Notes: generated by a model not told the origin, from the sequence alone. 64,000 bases of DNA from Symsagittifera roscoffensis (GCF_963678635.1 NC_087067.1:51762233-51826232), one strand, 5' to 3'; counted from the first letter of the stretch, positions 1 to 12,744 are shown. Program-made: numbers and translations.

Positions 1-39
1 CGGGACATGGAGTTTGTGTGGAATATCTCTTGCTTGATG

Positions 40-83
<44 letters not shown>

Positions 84-2967
84 GGGGGTTGTGTCATGCA
101 GATGATACGGGGAGCAGAGTTTCTCGGAGCTCTGGTAGCCAGAGTCACAGTCCGAAGTATCTAAAAACAAAATCGATTTAATCACCATAAAGTTTTAGGT
201 AAGTTACTCAACTGAACCCAAATGATCGAGTTTCTTCCAATCCTGCGCATATTATTCAGTAAAAGTTTCATCGTGAAAATTTGACTATATTGAACTTTTT
301 AAAGCATTAAACTTCGTTTTCTTTTCCTTATTCTATTAACTCAGTAACGTTGTAACTTGTAACTACTAATATAATTTTAAATTTTATGGGAAATTTTGAA
401 ATTTTAGTTTAACTATTGTAACATTTATTATTTGTTAAAGCATATAAGAATTTTTAACAGGTTATTCAAGTTATTACTCACAATAAGACTGGTAAGGGAA
501 CTGGTTGTTGGCATAATGAGACACAAGAGGCGGCGACTCGAAACACTCTGTGGCCATCGGGTTAGTTGCACCGGAAGAATGTCTACTCAGAGGAGAATCA
601 GCCGGCACATTCGAGTGTTGTTGCAGCACTGAAGAGGTCGGCATTTTCGGGATGACAACGGCGCAATCTGAGTACCCGGACAGAGAAGCGAGAGATGTTT
701 TATCTAAATTTAAATACCTCAAAATGAAGTTAGTGCTAAAGGAATAATTAGAAACTCTGAAAGAGTTGAATTGAAAAATGCCCAAATTCCAAACAATTAT
801 AATTTGATAAGTATCCACAGAGAACGTACCCTAAGAAAATTGGTTGAAAGTTTGACTGAAATTGGGAAAATAATTTAGAATTTAATTTCATGACAGCTAA
901 TTTGTGTGTACCTTCAACTATAATTGGATTGCGACAATTTCCGCCAACATTCGAAAAAAAGTCTCTCTAGTTATTAATGACCCTTTTGATAAGCTGAGTT
1001 GAGTTACTCATTAAGGAGCACTCTTCTCTAAGTTGTGTTTCAGCTGAAGAGAAGTCTTCCAAAGGAGATAATGGGTCTTCATTGAGATAAGGGCAGCAAG
1101 TCTGCTTTTACTTACATTCAAGAAGACATATCAGTGTCTCGATCAGTTTGTACCCAAATGGAATCGCCTGATAGTTTTTGTCCAAGAAATCGATCAGTTT
1201 CTGCCCAGTTTGGGGCAGCAAAGGAAGTATGTAGCTCAAGTAACAGTCATCGATGCAATACTCCTGGACCAGGTATTCAATCCACAGGGAGATGTGTTTC
1301 GAGTCCCAGTCATAGGGATCTAAACGAAAAAACAAAAAAATAAAAATAAGATTAATTTTTAAGTATTCAACGGGGTCTTTTTTTAGTCTATTTTTCAGGT
1401 TGCTATCGTCTTTGTTAATTACGGACTATCCTATCAAAAACAATGAGCTTGATAAGTATGTAAGAGGGAAGCCAATCTTAGTTAAAAGGATAATTTTAGC
1501 TGCTCTTGAAAAGTATCCATACAACTCATACTTGTAAGTGTTCATTAAAACAATGATAAAAATGATTTTTTTTTCATTTACAAAAGATATAACAAAGTCG
1601 CAGGTCAAAGTATCTTGCTCCAACTTTTTGAACTAAATAAAGTACTTTTGATAAGTAATTTGAACCAAATTAACCAAATTTTACCTAATGGGATGTTCAG
1701 CTCAGCACAATACATTGGAAATTTCGCTGTGACTTGGTTGATTTCTGAAGACGGAACTGAGCAATTTGAAGGTGAGCTTGTCCAGAAGGAGTAGTCTGCA
1801 GAGTTCTCAATCTGGGCTTCGTTTTCTGCTGCCATCGGACAGATGGAGGATGACATGGCTTCAAACAGACCCGAATGAATGGCTAAAATTGAAAAGACTC
1901 AGAATTTGTTCAAGTGTATTTCGAATTTATCCGAATTGAATTAATTTTAAGTGTGCAGCTGGATTTCAAATTAATTTGAGTGATTAGTGAACAAAGTTAT
2001 ATTTCACGGCAATGTTTGCAAAATGGAGCTTAAAATTGTCCAGAAAGTTTGATAGTGTCTGATTGTCACACAGGTAGCCGTGAACAAATTATCAAACAAC
2101 TTCAAATAAACGCGAAAAAAGTCGGCGTTGCAACAATGAACCTAAAGGTGTTTTCACGCATCCTAAAATTGGGACTCTATCTTTATGAAACTTTTAATCA
2201 TTATTTCAATTCGAAGGTGCGATCGGCTAGGTATCCCTTTCCAGACAACCAGGTGCCTTTAGAGAAAAAGATCCAAATTAGGTAAATTTAACAGCCCGAT
2301 AAAAAGGATGCAACACCTTGAGGCGACACAGGTAATTGCACGGTCGGGGAAGGTACTTGGACATTTCCGATTTCCCAGAATTGCTAATAATCAAGATGAA
2401 ATTATTCAATTCGACTATCTTTTCTAAACAAATATTATTCAAAGTAAAAAATATCAATTTTTTTGTCCAGATAAATATTAAAAGGTACAAAAGCAGGATA
2501 AATTTCACATGAAGTGATGCCCAGAAGTGCAGAAACGCTTTTTGACCCAAACTGAAATGGTAAAAAGATGTTTGAATTGCACTTCCTGTAATCAAAGCCA
2601 GAAGATATTTCTCAAGCTTAGGGAGTCCTAATACTAATGACGATGATAGGTGCTTAATGATTCGGTCATTCACAATTTATGTTGTGTCCTAGCCTTGATT
2701 AAAGTTTTGATTGAAAGGAAACTGCAATTGATTAACATCCGGAGTTGAATGTAACAGAGCAAACTTACAAGAGCCATTTGAAGGAAACTCGTAACTCGGA
2801 ATGATGTCAGTTGGGTTGATACTGCTGTACTCGTGGGTCAGTAAGCCACCCTGGCCAAAAGACACCTGCTCTTGATTGGATAACTGAAGGTCAAGTGCAC
2901 CTGTGTACAAGTCCAGGTCGCTAGGAGGCGCCAACGTGGGCAGCATTGCATCCAAGGAGGAAGACAT
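1..2967 (-). CDS. ETS-family transcription factor with Pointed (PNT) domain, 5' five exons, partial
   Basis: Five coding exons read on the minus strand: 2967-2769, 1882-1685, 1319-1116, 703-482 and 160-1 (open at the window edge). Every junction has a GT donor and AG acceptor, and every intron is phase 1, so the reading frame runs through. The start is ATG at 2967; a TAG lies in frame upstream. Exon 2 end plus exon 3 encode a PNT/SAM domain (IPLDPYDWDSKHISLW, then LVQEYCI and TLICLLE) that lines up with the IPKDPRQW region of ETS1/2 and with GABPA. Exon 4 is a Ser-rich linker. Exon 5 carries DSGYQSS, a polyglutamine run and IKQE, a sumoylation-type motif also seen in ETS1/2. The ETS DNA-binding domain must lie left of base 1. 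The family binds GGAA sites in the nucleus and often acts downstream of MAP kinase. Subfamily (ETS1/2 versus GABPA) is inferred, not settled. Confidence 0.85.
46..84 (-). repeat. CAA repeat coding polyglutamine in the ETS gene
   Basis: A CAA/CAG-type triplet run read on the minus strand encodes about a dozen Gln interrupted by one His. It lies just before the IKQE motif. Such runs are length-variable and common in activation or linker regions. Confidence 0.8.
1116..1319 (-). other. Exon encoding the PNT/SAM domain of the ETS gene
   Basis: This exon holds nearly the whole Pointed domain, with the conserved Trp of DxxxW and the helix ending in LICLLE. It is bounded by acceptor TTTAG at the upper end and donor GTAAGT at the lower end. 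PNT domains mediate protein contacts and, in ETS1/2, kinase docking. The domain's first residues (IPLDP) are split over the intron with the exon ending at 1685. Confidence 0.85.
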
Positions 2968-5879
2968 CCGCAAGGGGATCTTTGGAAACAGGATGTTCTA
3001 TGTTTGGGTATTTGCCGACCTTCTCTTGATCAAACTAACGTTTGTAATTGACCAAACCAGAAATATACCAAGTTGATAATAATACCACACGATATTGCTC
3101 TCTACTAAGTTAGTTGTTACACTCAGTTTATTACCAGTTTATTTGATGTTATAATAGATCCAGCGATAGCTAACAATAATTTCACCAATATTGTGCTCAT
3201 TAAACTCTCGAAACACGATGATGATGATCGATTATATTGGCATGAAGTACATTGTTTCTTTCTCTAAACCAAAGACTATAATTGGTCGAGGCCATCGTCC
3301 AATCAGATTGAGCGTTGTTTCAGTTCGAGTGTAATAGATTGAATTTGCAACGGTATGATTAAACTATGGTCAGAGTTTGTTTGCTCGTAAGTTTGAGATG
3401 AAACGTGATCTTAAGTTTGGGCAAACAGATTAAACTTGAGTTTGACTTAGGTATAGCTTTAGAGTAGACAATAGCTAGCGAGCAAACCGGATGCCAATTG
3501 TTTTGAAAGTTACAAATGAAAACAGAATTTTATGATTGAAGTTATAAAAAGTGTGTGGGATACAAAGAGAGCTCTCGTGATTATGCGATGCTTAAAGTAC
3601 CTAGCCCAACAATTGGATGGCACTACAAATTTGAACAGTAAGGGTTTATACGAGCTAAGCCCATCAGAGCTGCTCATTTTCTCGTGCCTCATTGTCTGCG
3701 AAACTCCCTCTGCGGAATGTTGAAATATGATTGAATCAATTATCCAAGACGAGGGCAATCCTTTATACCAGAAGAACCTAACGCCAGATAATTTTGTCAG
3801 CTAATCAGAATTCAGAGCAGTGGTGGAATTAGGAGGGGCGGTGGAGGACGCACCCCCCTTTTCAGGGATTCGACCCCCTCATCAAACAAAGGGCCCCCTT
3901 GGTATTATTTTATGATCTCCATTTTCGGCTGACCAACTTTAAATTTTTCTAATAGCGCTTCGGGCGCCATTGTATTCCAATTTGAAGCGAAGCACACGCC
4001 AAAATACGCAGTTTTGACCTGTTTTTTATATGGCTAGCAATTCTTGCTTCAAAAATGTTGTTTGAATTTGTGAGCTATATTTTTATCAGATTTAGATTTA
4101 TATACCGAAGTGAAAACAAAAAATTTTGGCTTGAATTAAAACACTTATTTGAATTTTTTTGCGTGGTTCTTTTTTTTTCTCAAGTAGAAGAAAAAAACTT
4201 AAAAGAGTTGTTTGATATAGAATGAATTGATTTCGCGACCAAATGTCGTTTAATTTTTATAGAAAAATATATGAAATTAAGGAAAATAACCGTTTGTTTG
4301 ACAAAAATTAAGATCACAATTATGATAACTAAAGTGCTCTCAACTCACAAAAAAAAATATTTTTGAACTATTTCAAAACTGCCTAAAAATGTATTTCGAA
4401 GAGTGTTTTTTTTTGCTGCGAAAATATCTCTAAAACAATTTTTTCATTTTGGAAATTGTATGATAATTTTTTAAACCCAGACAATAAATTTTTTTTGATG
4501 ACCAGAAAGCATCACAATAGTCAAACAGATGAAAGTTTTGTTTTTAAAGTCTAAAATACTTTTGAAAGTTTTTATGAAACTTGATTGAAAATCATAATTC
4601 CAAAATTTTCAGAATAGCAGATAAGCATTTTTAAGGAGGTCACCCAGTAGTACAGAAACCTACGAACTTCTAAAAAAAGAACTTTTTCAATTCGCTTAAA
4701 TACATGCTACATTTAAAAACTTTGAAATAGAAAAAATAACTTATCATAAATAGAAACCATGTTAATCCAAAGAAAATCACAAACAGTGATTCGCCTTTTT
4801 CTTAAATTACAAGGCGCAAAATATAACACTTCGTTATTTTTACAGCTTGTGGGGGTAGTAAAATTAAGAAGAAACGAAACAAAAAACTATTTTTTAACTA
4901 ATCCACGAAAATAATTTCTAAGGGGCAGTCCAAGCGGTGAAAGTTTCGCTGATCATACGAGCAGTCTTGATTATTTATGTAAAATGAGCAATAATTCAAT
5001 GAAGAATTATGGTTTTCTAAAGATACTTTAGAGCATGATTTGTGCTTAAGAAAAAATTACTTGCATAGAAAACTGAGTAATCATATTGATGGCAATCAAG
5101 GTAGGTGCCAAACAAAGCCTCATTTCTAAGGTACAAGGGCACAACCTTTTTGTCGACGCTTTCTGTCTTTTATGTTTAGTTTGGTTTCTCTAACTAGTCA
5201 GTGGCTTTTTCGAAAAATTTGAATTTTTGTCGAGCATAAGTCTCTCGATACGCTGAAAAAAAGTTAAGAATTTTTTCTTTTTTTTCCAGTTTTTTTTTTC
5301 AATCTTTTTGAATTGAATTGGCAATTATACCAAAACTTTTGAATTGCTTTTGAAATATAGTTGAATTATAATGAAGTAGCTAATTTTTTTTTCTGATTTT
5401 TAAACTGCTTTCACGATAAATTTGAGAGACAATTTTTTTTCATATTTCCGTAAATTCTTACATTAAAAAAACAAATTTACCCTAATGAAGAGAAAAAATG
5501 AAAATTTTAGCTCAGCTTACCGATGAAATGAACTTAATTTACAGAATGTATCAAAAATTGTTTTTTTTTAATAACTATAATTTTAAAATCATTTTCGAAA
5601 AAAATATCCATATAAGCGCCCTGCCCTTCAATTTAAATTAACTTTAGAAATTTTTCCTGTGCTAAAATATTTTTGAGTTCACTTTGAGGAGGTCAGATTG
5701 TTTATCTGAATTTTGACATGGAAATGATAGTCTGTGAGAATGATCTCTGATTTGAGTTTGGTTATAAGGTTTGGACTAACAAACGACTTTGAATGGCAAA
5801 AATTGAGCTTCGCCTCCTAAAGTTATACAAAAAACTGAAACCGCACGTCTGAAACACAAGCGGACTTGAAGACGGGCAA

Positions 5880-5985
5880 AAATTAAAATTGTAAAAAAAA
5901 TAAGGGACGTTTTTCTGAATCAAACGCCCGACCTGGAGATTATGAGTTTCACGTCGTAGCTCTGCGCCATGCTCATTTGTCAAGT
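5880..5985 (-). repeat. Worn tRNA(Met)-derived SINE fragment
   Basis: Read on the minus strand, TGGCGCAGAGCTACGACGTG resembles a tRNA D-arm/A box, ACTCATAATCTC resembles an anticodon arm with CAT, and a degenerate T-arm/B box (GTTTGATTC) follows. The acceptor stem does not close, so this is a SINE head or relic rather than a functional tRNA. Confidence 0.5.
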
Positions 5986-6064
5986 GTTAAACAGTAGACA
6001 CTGATATAGGATATAAAAAATAGCTAGTTAATTGCCAGTGAAATTTTTGTTAAGTGTAATTTTT

Positions 6065-6135
6065 GATATGCTCTGGAGTCGCACCCCGACTTGAAGATTA
6101 AGAATACTTCGCATCGGCATCTGCATTATGGTTTT
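6065..6135 (-). repeat. Possible second tRNA-derived SINE fragment
   Basis: On the minus strand, GCCGATGCGAAG is followed about 20 bases later by GTCGGGGTGCGACTCC, an arrangement like a tRNA A box and B box. It lies within 200 bases of the SINE-like piece at 5880-5985 and has the same orientation. Weak by itself. Confidence 0.3.
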
Positions 6136-7011
6136 TTGAAAATCGTCAAATACTATCTATCAATATAGCAGATTTAGTAGATGTTATTGAGCTGCCAATG
6201 CTGTGCCAGTAATCGTGCCACAAAATAAGCGTTCTTAATTGCAAGTTGGGTAGGAAAAAAGACTATGTAAATGGCTCTATGTGGTTCTATGTGGCCTCTA
6301 AAAAGTAAATGGCTCTATGTGGTTCGTAGGAGTTAAAATTTTACGTAGGAGTTAAAACAGTTTTATAGAAATTTGTTAGGCAGCCTTTTTAACGATCAGT
6401 TGTTTTATGTCTAGGCAATTTCGGTCATTTTTTTTGGGAATTTCAAAGCCTACTTGTTGTGCTACCTGGTCCACAAAAAGATTTTTTGAAAGAAAAAATT
6501 TCAACCTGTTTTTTTTTGGTTGATATACGTGTATACGGATCTATGTGTAACACTGCACAGTTCTAAGCGCAGGTGAGTGACCTATGTCCAAAACTGAGAG
6601 ACTAATTTTTAGTTATTCGCGAATTATTCGCGAAAAAAATAGTTCTATAGGAACAAAATAAGATTAAATTTTAAGACAGTATTGCATAAAGTAGTGTTTA
6701 ATACAAATTAGCTAGTTTTTTTAAATCAGTTTTTTTCTCGGTCATTAAATTTTGACCATATTGCCAAAAAGTATGCAATGTTCCAAACGATATCAGATTC
6801 ATATCTCGACTCACGATGCTGTGAATACTTTTATTCACCAAAACTTATATGCTCATATTTTTTCATAACTAAGTACACGAAACGTTTTGAAACTTCAACC
6901 CAAGAGAATTGAAAAATTAAGGCTAATAAATAAATTCTACAATTTGAATTATGAAATTTCGAAGCCAATATTTGCCAAAATATTGCGAATTCTGAAATTC
7001 ATCAGTGAAAT

Positions 7012-8306
7012 TTATCTGTTTAAAACTTGAGATCTGCTCATACTGTTCATAAACATATTAGACAGTGTCGCTTTCATCATCAAGTCGTCATCTTCGTTTT
7101 CCTCCTCTTTTTCGCCCTCTGTCGTCGTGTCCAGTCGGATTTTTCCTCGGTCTTCCATATTTTTAGTCGGAACATTCGCGTCATAATACATTCGACGAAT
7201 AAATCTGTTCTTCAGCAGGAATAAAATATGCCAGGAAGCTCCGATTGATAAGACTATTCCATACGAAAGGCACATGTAATAAAAACCGACTTTGTCATTA
7301 AGATATCCACCAATCACGAAAGAGCCGAACATTCGTCCGGAAGACGCAACCAGATTGAACGTCGAGGCGATGATAGTTTTGATTTGTTGCATATTAGTCA
7401 GTCCTTGTTTAATTGCCACTTTTTCCAGGATAAGGTAAGTCGGGTTCATTATCGTAGCGAGAGAGAAGCCGTTTCCGAAGAGGATTAAAAGACCCCACGG
7501 TACACATTCGAGAGCGGGGAAAATCATAGGGATGAAAAACCCGAAGGAAATTAGAGGAACGAATATATGGGAAAACAAGTCGACATAGGGTCCCATTCCT
7601 AACTCGACCAGAACTCCAACGATGGGACCGGTGATCAAATACGCAACCGAGTTTGAAATAAAAATAAACCCGACTGTTTCCGAGTCTAAACCGAGCGTGT
7701 TTTCGAAATATAACGAATAAGCTGTATCTCTAATCCCCGCAACGCAAAATATTGCGGCGGTCGGTACGACAATGCTCAGAGTTGAAAACCGACATAAATA
7801 CCGAACATATTCCGAGCTTCGTACTTTCGCTTTCGTTTTTGCGCCTCGGGCTGGAACGACTGCACATCCGAGAAGAAAAACGATCAACTCGATGCAAGAC
7901 ACAGTTAAAAAGGGTGATTTGTATCCTCCGAGAGGTACTAACAAACTTCCGACAGGTGGACCCAGACACAGCCCCAGACCCAAAGATGTCTGGATTACAG
8001 TTGTGATGATTCCCGTCTTTTCTGGGTACATCTGGACTGCAATTGGCATAGCGGTACTGTACAACATTGCGGCTCCGATTCCGTTGAATAAACGACACAC
8101 GAGACACGAGACGAAGTAGATTAGTCCGTCGGGGGAGTCCCCGAGGATTCCGAAGGCGCCGACTGTCACCGAGGACCAGAGCATGCCAGTTGAGTAGAAG
8201 AACTTGATGTTTTTAGGGGAGACAGCGCTGGCGACCACAAAGGAGAAGCACAGATTGGCGACGTCCAGTGATCCAACAACCAAACCAATCTGAGTTTGGG
8301 ACAAAC
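7012..8306 (-). CDS. SLC18B1: SLC18B1-like MFS transporter, distal terminal exon (copy b)
   Basis: One large exon encodes 430 residues plus stop, preceded by acceptor TTTTTCAG at 8307-8308 in phase 1. The family exchanges protons for polyamines or monoamines across vesicle membranes. Visible hallmarks are LSQTQIG after the first extracellular segment, the TM5 antiporter signature GLGLCLGPPVGS (MFS motif C), several hydrophobic helices, an acidic tail rich in Glu and Asp, and the end MSRSQVLNR. It lacks a first transmembrane helix of its own. The only candidate first exon in the window is 18940-19165, whose phase fits and would give a protein of about 506 residues. A possible AATAAA (minus strand) lies at 6830-6835. 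The exon is closely related to 12858-14173. Either it is an alternative last exon or its own first exon was missed. Confidence 0.88.
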
Positions 8307-8958
8307 CTGAAAAACATCAATAAAAAGCATTCCGTCGAGTCTGCATTACAATGATCTTAAAAGTTAACCATTGTGTAACCGAAGTAATTTAGGTTAATTT
8401 CTAGAACGATACTTCACAGAAAAAAAACACATTTTTTGCAGCTTGCACAATGGTTAACTTTTGTTTTTTCTTTAAAGTATCGGTCTATATATTAATCTAA
8501 ATTAGTTCAGGGTCTAGCCGTGCTAAAAAGACCCACTCGTTTAAAAAATCGAAAATTAGGCTTGAGAGTTTTGGCATTATTATGAACTTATTGCAACCAG
8601 TGTTTCTGTTAGCGAATTACTCTTATCTAAGCATATGCCTAATAAATTACTTCTGAGCACTTTAAAAGAGCCATAATGACGTGTTATATGTTGTTAGTGG
8701 AGTTTTTAAGTAAGTGAAGGAAAGTTTGTGCTCGGGGTGGTTTTGTATTCTCCAGAAAAATTATCTATCTAAAACGAATCAGGGATTGATTCATTGTGAT
8801 TTTTTTTCTCGAAAAATGGTCTAAATTAAAATAACTATCAACGAACATAGAAGTTCTTTTCTTTCTTCAGAAGTCAAAAGGTTCTTTTGGAAATTAGTCT
8901 GAATAAAAAACCACCTCAAACCTATGTATTCCTCACTGTATTCGAAAGTTGGAACAAT

Positions 8959-9282
8959 ACGGCCGCTCGTATATCAAGGCGAAACTCTGAATGTTTTCCC
9001 TGCTCCTTAACTGGTAATATTTTTTTATACAAAAATTTTGTTAAAATATAAGTTTTGGACTGCCAGAACAAAAAATATGAAAAAACTGACTATGAAAATG
9101 AGAGATAAAATTGAGTCATATCAACTCGACTCATAATAAGTTTTTTCATTTATTTTTTTTTCGTTTTGGCGGGCCAAAGTCCAAATCTTATATTTTAACT
9201 TAAGTTTGCGTGAAAAAAAGTTATTACCACTTAAGAGGCTGTAAAAACATTCAAAGTTTTGCCTTGATATACGAGCGGCCGT
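8959..9282. mobile_element. Inverted-repeat (foldback/MITE-like) element with ~110-bp arms
   Basis: The left arm starts ACGGCCGCTCGTATATCAAG, and the right arm is its reverse complement ending in CGAGCGGCCGT. Similarity continues inward for about 110 bases with a few changes, past a shared TTAAAATATAAG segment. There is no coding between the arms. I could not define a target-site duplication, so the superfamily is unknown. Confidence 0.7.
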
Positions 9283-9857
9283 TTTGTTCAGTTGATATGA
9301 CTAATAATTATTTCTCACTTTCATAATAAATGGTTCAAGTATTATTCGAGCGGTTTCTAACCAAACTTGGGCTAGTGCAAGAACACTTGCTCGGCAATTG
9401 GAAAATTTTTGCTCAACCCACGCTCGTTGTCAATGTATTTTGTAAAAACGATCTGAACTAAGAAGCCACCCCATGCATACATATTTCAAATGCCCTCTAA
9501 GGTCTATGCTGTGGAGTAGTGTTGAAAATTAGAAAATTAAGTTACAAAAAAAAGGTTTTCAACACAGACGAAGCGGAGCATTGCAAGCTGACGTTCAGGA
9601 ATTAATATTGTGGTTTCTGCGGTTCGCAGAATATACATGAAAGGCTATCCAGCCTGTCTAAGCATAGTACGTTTCTCTTATTTCCCCACATGCCAGACTG
9701 AGAAATGTTGTTGAGCAAGCTCATTTTTTTCGCATCTAGAAGGCCGTTTTTTCGCGTCTAGAATTTTCAAGTGGTACGATTATTGCAGCCGCAATCATTC
9801 AGGCAGTGGCCCACCTGAGGCTGGAGGTCAAGTGAGAGCTCGTCCTCACCCACTCTC

Positions 9858-9935
9858 TTGCCATGGCAGGGGATCGATTACGATCTGACGATCTTGAAGT
9901 GAACGCCTTACCACTATGCTTAGTGCCACGAGATT
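9858..9935 (-). repeat. tRNA-derived SINE head, degenerate
   Basis: On the minus strand, GCATAGTGGTAAGGCG closely matches a tRNA A box and D-arm, and CGATCCCCTGCC downstream resembles a B box region. The T-stem and acceptor stem do not pair properly, so a working tRNA is unlikely. Confidence 0.45.
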
Positions 9936-10277
9936 GAATCAATGCGATTGAATTAAAAAACGGCAAAAATACGAGGTAAAAATTAAATAATCAATTTTTG
10001 GAAAAATTGAAAAAACTAGATTGTAGAGAAACAACCACTAGAATTAATTAGATTTTCTTAAATTAATTAGACCAAGTGGCAGCTAAGCAGTCAAAAACTG
10101 AATCTACAAACTGAAAGCCACACAACACAAAAAGTTCTATCAACACAAAATAATTTGGAATAACACAAAAAATATCAGCCTGTGATCTGACAACTAAGTC
10201 GACAAAAAAACAGACAAAAAAAGTCCGACGTTTTAATATTTTCCCTGAAAAAATTTCAATGCACTGAAAAGAACAAG

Positions 10278-10350
10278 GCCCGGCCGGTACTCGAATCTCA
10301 TACCTTTGATAGCCAGACAACCGCGTTGATTCTAGAGCAACTTGCAAGGA
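10278..10350 (-). repeat. tRNA-derived SINE head, degenerate
   Basis: On the minus strand, TTGCTCTAGAATCAACGCGG is followed by GAGATTCGAGTACC, a good B-box match, at tRNA-like spacing. A and T runs lie downstream. It is oriented like the other SINE-like pieces in this window. Confidence 0.45.
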
Positions 10351-12422
10351 ACTTGGTAGTTGTAGAATGTAACAATTACAGCAGGTTCAATTTCCTACAG
10401 ATTTGTGGCAAAACTTTAGTGCGAAAATTGTAGTTCCCAATTGCAAGACGTTTGCTCTCAAAAACGAAAAAAACTCTTTTCCAAGAACACAAATGATATG
10501 GGACAAGAGATAGATACAAAATTTGCTTGCTAAAAATTGAGATGTGTCTCAAGAATGATCACAAATTTTCTTTTCTTTCTCCGAAAATTGGAACGAAAGG
10601 CACAATTTAAAATAAATCAAAATAATTTGAGTATTTGTATTGGAAACTTATTTGAAGCCATGCGCATGCTAAACCAATGATAGCCCGTTGCTGTACAAGT
10701 AATACAAAAAGTTTTCACCACATTTAGTAAAACGTTTAGAAAATCTTTTTTCAAATCTTTATGTTTTTCATTCGTAGAAATTAGGCATATTTGACAGTAA
10801 TGCAATTTTTAGTAGTAGTATAATCGACAACAGATTTTATTAAATTTTAAGACTTATGTTTTCATTTTTTTCAAAGCTTTTTTTAAGGATGGCAATAAAA
10901 GCAACTTAGACTAGCACTTTTCTAGAGTAAAACTATGAATGCTTAAGTTGAATAAAAAGAATTAGACTATTCAGAGATTTCAAGACCTCGTCCATTGCTT
11001 TACTCAACCAAAATAAGCAAAATAAAACTAAAAAATAAAAATTTCATAGCGTTTTTTCTCGACACTGGAACTAGAAATACGACTTACATTGTTCAATATG
11101 ATATATCACTCAAGCTTTTCCAATAAATAACCGTGGTTCTTGACTTTTCATAAAAGAATATTTTTAAAAAAGCCTCAAACCAAACCAAAGACATAGTTCC
11201 TCCCGACTTATAGTGATCGGAACAAAGTTGAATTCTCGAATTTTTTGATAAGCGTCTTATACGAATTATGAAAAAATTCAACTATAGTTGAAACTATACT
11301 ATACAACAGATTAAATGACAGCATCATCAAATTGATATCAAACTAAGAAATTAAAGATAACTTTGTTAAACTGGTGTTTACTTGGGTTTCGTTTGATTTT
11401 CTAAACAATTAACCAAAGTTAAAAGCGTATAATTTTTTGCTTAGAAACTTGGAAAACTGGTTCAAATTCAGTTGTAATGAATTGATTTGGAATTAACGGT
11501 TAGGTTACATATAATTCCATTTTTTTCATCTGAACATGTAATAGAGTGGAAAAAAAACACAAATTGACACGTATCAATACAGCATACGGAACAAAGTGAC
11601 ACAATTTGGAATGGATACAAAAAAAAACCTTTTCTTTGAGTCGAAGGGAATTGGTCAATTTTTCTCAATTTTTCGCACAAAAACACAAAAAAACAGAAAA
11701 AATTCGTGCAAAAAAAAATTCTGCTTTCATTCAGCTAGTTTTTTTCCTTAATTGGAAATCAAACCAGTGTGTCCTCATCCATCATATATAAGTATAATAT
11801 TCACCTTTAGAAGTTCACTGCCAAAAAGGTCATCACTTAGAGTTTCAGAAAGCGTACACTAGTGATCACGGATATCAAACAAATAACTGCTAAATTGAAC
11901 CTTGAATTTCATCAATCGACACACAAGAAAAATAATGTACAAACATGATCTAAGATGAAACAACGCCGATTAGAAAAATTGAAATAGGTTTCTGAGCTGC
12001 AAATTAAATCATTTTTTTTGTACGGAGAGGAGAACACTAATAGCATAACAAGATTGCTCGTATAACGCCAAAGCCCCGATTGTTCCGAGTGCCTTTTAAG
12101 GTCTATGGAGCAGTAATAACAAAAAATTAAGAGTAATGAAATGAAATTTTAAAAAACTTGTTTAAAAATTGAGATTTTATGTGAAAATTTTTTTGTGACT
12201 TTTCGTTACGAAATTTAGAACAAAAACTAGTTTTTTGTACAATGCAATACTGAATTAACGATTCTCAATTTTTTTAGCTAGGCTAGATTTTTTGTCTACT
12301 TATTGCTTCTATTGAGATAGTGACTTAGTTCTTCTCTAAAAAATTAGCTGACCATAGTTTGAAAATCGGAGCATGCTAGCAAACAACAAGTAAATTGAAA
12401 AGTCAAGAAATACACTAATCAG

Positions 12423-12744
12423 CAGGGGCGGATCTAGGATTTTTGAGGGGGGGGGGGTTAGATTTTCAAAAAAATTTCAAAAATTTGGTCGAATGAATTG
12501 ATGTTTCGAGCTCTCCCTAGGCACGGTTTAGTCCCTGTTTTAGCCAAATTTTCTGCGCGCAGGCAAACTTTTGAAAAAATAGTCCAAAAAAGGCGTTTTT
12601 GGGCACTTTTTGGAAAGTTTTGACATCCCCCTCAAAATTAGTTTATATTGGCGCCAAAGGCGCCTTTAGAAAAATTTTAGGGTCGGTCGGCCAAAAAAGG
12701 TTTTCTTATAAAACACCAAAGCCGGATTTCTTAATCCGCCCCTG
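12423..12744. mobile_element. hAT-type MITE, 322 bp, with 8-bp target duplication
   Basis: Terminal inverted repeats begin CAGGGGCGGAT at the left and end ATCCGCCCCTG at the right. The flanks are a perfect 8-bp direct repeat, CTAATCAG, at 12415-12422 and 12745-12752. An 8-bp duplication with CAG-type ends is the signature of hAT transposition. The element is non-coding and contains a G run. The clean duplication suggests a fairly young insertion. It sits about 110 bases downstream of the stop of the proximal transporter exon. Confidence 0.9.

Larger units (their letters stand above)
2968..7011. other. Intergenic, AT-rich, no convincing gene
   Basis: This 4-kb stretch lies upstream of the ETS gene and downstream of the transporter. 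It is AT-rich with many T and A runs. I see worn tRNA-derived SINE pieces at about 5880-5985 and 6065-6135, and nothing else that supports a gene. The ETS promoter should lie in 2968-3400, but I could not pick out a TATA box or other defined site. Confidence 0.5.

Noticed and set aside
3532-3723. Plus-strand ORF MIEVIKSVWDTKRALVIMRC... as a small gene
   Set aside because: It reads somewhat like protein, but I know no family, found no firm splice sites or neighbours, and an equally long frame lies opposite.
7752-8119. Plus- and minus-strand ORFs overlapping the distal transporter exon
   Set aside because: They are other-frame shadows of the transporter coding sequence; equivalent shadows occur at 13714-14160.
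9858-9935. Functional tRNA gene
   Set aside because: A-box-like sequence is good, but acceptor and T stems do not pair; a SINE relic fits better.
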